Assembly: GCF_000379465.1 (NCBI RefSeq)
Contig: NZ_KB905447.1
Span: 186,001 to 250,000 of the forward strand
DNA length: 64,000 bases
From: Sciscionella marina DSM 45152
GTDB lineage: Bacteria; Actinomycetota; Actinomycetes; Mycobacteriales; Pseudonocardiaceae
Direction: 5' to 3'
A program made the translations under genes and the position numbers. The notes beneath the pieces were generated by a model. It ran no database searches, was not told the origin of the DNA, and was given only the letters and a program-made list of their open reading frames with translations. Below are positions 61,567 through 64,000 of the stretch, piece after piece; positions within the stretch are counted from its first letter, which is position 1; the number at the start of each line of letters is the position of its first letter.

Positions 61567-61876
61567 GCTCGCCCATCTCGCTCCACCACGTCGCGCCCTC
61601 GATCTTGGTGCTGACGATGTCCGGGGTCCGGCGCACCATGGGGCGCATGGTCTCCAGGCCCGCCCGGAAGTGCTGCGAGTTCACGTGCGCCTCGGCCGCA
61701 TCGTCGGCGAAGGCCTCGACGAGCACGAAGGTGTTCTCCTCCTCGACGCTGCGCGACCACTCGAACCACAGGTTGCCCGATTCCGCCCGGGTGGCCTTGG
61801 TGAACGCGTCCACGCTGTCCAGCCAAGTGTCCGCGTACTCGGCCTTGACCCGGAATTTGACCACGATGAAAATCAT
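61553..61876 (-). CDS. Antibiotic-biosynthesis-type monooxygenase (quinol monooxygenase)
   Basis: 107 aa ABM/dimeric alpha-beta barrel: FIVVKFRVKAEYADTWLDSV, NLWFEWSRSVEEENTFVLVE. Cofactor-free oxygenases or YgiN-like quinol monooxygenases belong here. ATG overlaps the stop of the MarR-like fragment (ATGA). Confidence 0.88.
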   Translation of the reverse strand: MIFIVVKFRVKAEYADTWLDSVDAFTKATRAESGNLWFEWSRSVEEENTFVLVEAFADDAAEAHVNSQHFRAGLETMRPMVRRTPDIVSTKIEGATWWSEMGELKID

Positions 61877-62028
61877 CGCCCCAGTTTAGGCGGCCCGGTC
61901 CAGGCGGTTCCGCCGCCCGCCGCCCTGCCGAGCAGTTCGCGCAGCTGCTCGCGCTCCTCGGAACTCAGCCGGGACAGCAATACTTCGTCCACGCCGTCGG
62001 CGAGCACTTGCATCAAGACCGTCGTCAT
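61873..62028 (-). pseudogene. C-terminal MarR-like fragment
   Basis: 51 codons (LMQVLADGVDEVLLSRLSSE then EREQLRELLGRA) that read like the last dimer helix of a MarR-family regulator. The winged helix is missing and upstream in-frame sequence is unrelated. It is coupled by ATGA to the monooxygenase gene, the usual order for a MarR-enzyme operon. Confidence 0.5.
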
Positions 62029-62495
62029 GGTCGACCTTCGATCTGCCGGAGGCAATGTGGGCGTGGTCCACGAAGATGAGCCCGGCAGGCGATCCGGTGA
62101 ACATCCCGGATCTCCCGGTGCTCTCCCTCGATCCCGGTTCCCAGCCGGCCGGGATCGCGAACAAGCGGAGCAGAAGATCGAACGGCTCGCCGTCTCCCCC
62201 GTTCCCGGGGCCGGGGAGGTGTACTGCCGCGCCCGCTGTGGGTACAGCCCGCGCAGCACCGATCCGGACCAGTATCCCGAGCGGTTCCGGCTCACCGCGG
62301 AGGAGCTCGCCGCGGCCATCGAGGTTCCCGCGATCCCGCCGTTGCGGAGCCGGTCATGAGCGACACCCTGATGTGGAGGTGCGCGCATCTGTGTCGGCGC
62401 ACAGGACCGGGTCGTGGTGACCGCGCTGGTCCGGTGAACCCGTACGGTTACCGGATCCGCCGCAGGAATGGCTCGCCCGGCCGATAGCGCAGCGG
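62029..62495. other. Decayed or unassigned region
   Basis: About 470 bp. A plus-strand frame ending at 62359 has a coding-like stretch (VYCRARCGYSPRSTDPDQYP, then ERFRLTAEELAAAIE). The sequence ahead of it is coding-like in another frame (VNIPDLPVLSLDPGSQPAGI). A further tail GAQDRVVVTALVR ends near 62437. Frames change, so I see remnants rather than a gene. Confidence 0.35.
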
Positions 62496-62521
62496 CCGTT
62501 TCAGCGGTATAGCTGAAACGG
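62496..62521. promoter_or_regulatory. Operator overlapping the epimerase start
   Basis: CCGTTTCAGC-N6-GCTGAAACGG, a perfect 10-bp inverted repeat whose last base is the first base of the GTG start codon. A TetR- or MarR-type site; no intact regulator is adjacent. Confidence 0.7.
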
Positions 62522-63450
62522 TGCGCGTGTTCGTGACCGGGGCGACCGGGGCTATCGGCGGTCATGCCGTCCCCGCGCTGGTGCACGCCGGTCACGAGGT
62601 GACCGCGCTGGCCAGGTCCGGGCAGAAGGCCGCGGTACTCGCCGGGCATGGCGCACGCCCGGTATCGGTCTCGCTGTTCGACGCCCGCGCCCTCACCGCG
62701 GTGTTCACCGGTATGGACGCGGTGGTCAACCTCGCCTCCGCGATGCCGAGCACGCTGCGTTTCCCGCTCTATGGCGCCTGGTGGGAGACCGAACGGGTAC
62801 GCACCGAGGGCTCGGCCGCCGTGACCGAGGCGGCGCTCGCGGCGGGTGTCGGCAGGCTCGTCCAGGAATCGGTCGCGATGCTGTACCGGCCGGGCGGGAG
62901 CACCTGGATCCACGAGGACTGGCCGCTGGACGAGTACCCGCAGACCCGGGGGAACCTGGCCGCCGAGGCGAGCGCGCGCCGGTTCACCGCGGCCGGCGGC
63001 ATCGGAACCGTGCTGCGCCTCGGACTGTTCTACGGACCGGGCGCCGCGCACGCCGAACAGCTCTATGCCCTGGCACGGAAGCGGATCGGGGTGCGGTTCG
63101 GGCCGCCGGGGAACTACGTCTCGCTCATCCATCTCACCGATGCGGCACGGGCCGTCGTCGCCGCGCTGACGGCACCGGCGGGGCCGTTCAACGTGGTCGA
63201 CGACGAACCACTGACCCAGCGCGAACAGCTGGCGGCGCTCACCACCGCTGCCGGTCGCACCCCGCTGCTGCGCGGTCCGGGACGTGCCGGGCTGCTGCTT
63301 GGTTCCCGGCTGACCTCGCTGACCCGCTCACTGCGGGTCAGCAACACCGCCTTCCGTGCGGAGACCGGCTGGGCGCCGCGCTATCCCAGTGCCCGGGCGG
63401 GATGGCTGGCCACGGCCGCGGTACTGGACCGGCAAATTAGGCAAGGCTAA
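62521..63450 (+). CDS. NAD(P)-dependent epimerase/dehydratase-like oxidoreductase
   Basis: 309 aa extended-SDR. FVTGATGAIGGHAVPAL is the nucleotide-binding motif, with AVVNLASAMP and later SLIHLTDAARAVVAAL. The usual YxxxK is altered (ESVAMLYRPGG). Start GTG at 62521 lies at the end of the operator and has no ribosome-binding site, so a leaderless message is possible. Confidence 0.88.
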   Translation: MRVFVTGATGAIGGHAVPALVHAGHEVTALARSGQKAAVLAGHGARPVSVSLFDARALTAVFTGMDAVVNLASAMPSTLRFPLYGAWWETERVRTEGSAAVTEAALAAGVGRLVQESVAMLYRPGGSTWIHEDWPLDEYPQTRGNLAAEASARRFTAAGGIGTVLRLGLFYGPGAAHAEQLYALARKRIGVRFGPPGNYVSLIHLTDAARAVVAALTAPAGPFNVVDDEPLTQREQLAALTTAAGRTPLLRGPGRAGLLLGSRLTSLTRSLRVSNTAFRAETGWAPRYPSARAGWLATAAVLDRQIRQG

Positions 63451-63455
63451 CCTAA
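63437..63455. promoter_or_regulatory. IdeR/DtxR-type iron box
   Basis: TTAGGCAAGGCTAACCTAA matches the consensus TTAGGTTAGGCTAACCTAA at 17 of 19 positions. It spans the epimerase stop codon and lies 68 bp upstream of the final SDR gene. TATAGT at 63472-63477 would be the -10, placing the box over the -35. Confidence 0.8.
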
Positions 63456-63522
63456 AAGAGGAGATTCGGGATATAGTCGACGGCCGGAAAGGCGGACTCC
63501 GCGGCGCGATCAAGGAGTGGGT

Positions 63523-64000
63523 ATGGGGAGCCTCAGTGGCAAGATCGCATTGGTCACCGGTAGCAGCCGGGGAATCGGGCGAGGGATCGCCGAACGCCTG
63601 GCCAGGGACGGCGCCCTGGTCGGCGTGCACTACGGCAACAACGAGGCGGCCGCCAAGGAGACCGCCGCGCTCATCTCCGCGGCGGGTGGCCGGGCCTTCA
63701 TCGTCGGTGCGGAACTGGGCGTGCCCGGCGATATGGACACACTCATGGCCGGACTCGTCGCCGGGCTCGAGGCGCACGGCGAATCCACGATCGACATCCT
63801 GGTGCACAACGCGGGGCTCAACTTCATGGGCCGCTCGATCGAGGTGCTGACGCCCGAGGAATTCGACCGGATGATCGCGGTCAACGTCAAGGCCCCGTTC
63901 TTCCTGACCCAGCGGCTGCTGCCCCGGTTGCGCGAGGGCGGCCGGATCATCAACATCTCCTCGGTCTCCACCCGGGTGGCCTCCTCCGGGGACAGCATCG
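63523..64000 (+). CDS. Short-chain dehydrogenase/reductase, 3' end outside window
   Basis: First 159 codons of a classical SDR (FabG-like). TGSSRGIGRGIAERLARDGA, LVHNAGLNFMG and INISSVS (catalytic Ser) are present; the YxxxK lies beyond the window. AAGGAG ribosome-binding site. The iron box upstream suggests it is repressed by IdeR with iron and may open a siderophore or iron-stress operon. Confidence 0.9.
   Translation, partial: MGSLSGKIALVTGSSRGIGRGIAERLARDGALVGVHYGNNEAAAKETAALISAAGGRAFIVGAELGVPGDMDTLMAGLVAGLEAHGESTIDILVHNAGLNFMGRSIEVLTPEEFDRMIAVNVKAPFFLTQRLLPRLREGGRIINISSVSTRVASSGDSI

Overview
The window is chromosomal DNA from a high-GC actinobacterium, most likely of the order Pseudonocardiales. 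The grounds are: rbpA with a sigma-R-type promoter, separate lnt and polyprenol-phosphomannose synthase genes, an Rpf-type muralytic protein, DUF5313, DUF3097, DUF3090 and SCO1664-family proteins, an IdeR-type iron box, many GTG starts, and GC-rich third positions throughout. Assignment to a genus is not possible by reading alone. I found no tRNA, rRNA, CRISPR array or intact insertion sequence.

Layout. 1-6.5 kb: the C-terminal part of an AfsR-like NB-ARC/TPR regulator faces a leftward group made of a 5'-3' exonuclease, a LanK/LxmK-like kinase-fold protein, a HopA1-fold protein, an MFS exporter and a 53-aa peptide gene. The kinase-fold/HopA1 pair is the signature of class V lanthionine synthetases and thioamitide enzymes, but no cysteine-bearing precursor is visible. 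6.5-10 kb: an ArsR-MFS-M24 peptidase operon and an AsnC regulator. 10-20 kb: ordinary cell-envelope and housekeeping genes (TrmH-type methylase, esterase, amidohydrolase, lnt, ppm1, rbpA, UMF1 transporter, Rpf). 20-31 kb: small enzymes, DNA repair (ogt), transporters, and a MarR-controlled FAD monooxygenase in a more AT-rich setting. 31-43 kb: NfeD/SPFH membrane pair, DUF3097, EamA/LysR divergent pair, GlxA/DJ-1 pair, SCO1664/DUF3090 pair, and S9 and S66 peptidases.

43-49 kb is accessory. It holds an XRE/SDR pair and a lone Phd-like antitoxin. Next comes a strikingly AT-rich 0.5-kb tract carrying repeated ACGGACC(A/T) octamers, just before a tyrosine recombinase. A deletion scar follows, joining a MerR gene to the tail of a quinone oxidoreductase, and then a CsoR-box-controlled DUF4396 membrane gene. 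51.8-54.9 kb is a compact four-gene operon (XRE regulator, alpha/beta hydrolase, ImmA/IrrE metalloprotease, MAB_1171c-type membrane protein) behind a perfect palindromic operator. It looks like a sense-cleave-derepress system. 55-64 kb: a secreted GDSL esterase, a frameshifted isochorismatase, a TetR-regulated DHA2 exporter with an unusual CnaB-like tail, a CobW GTPase, a decayed MarR region, an operator-controlled epimerase, and a final iron-box-controlled SDR that runs off the window.

Decay is scattered. Pseudogenes or fragments lie at 6.3, 22, 31, 48.2, 48.4, 56.4 and 62 kb.
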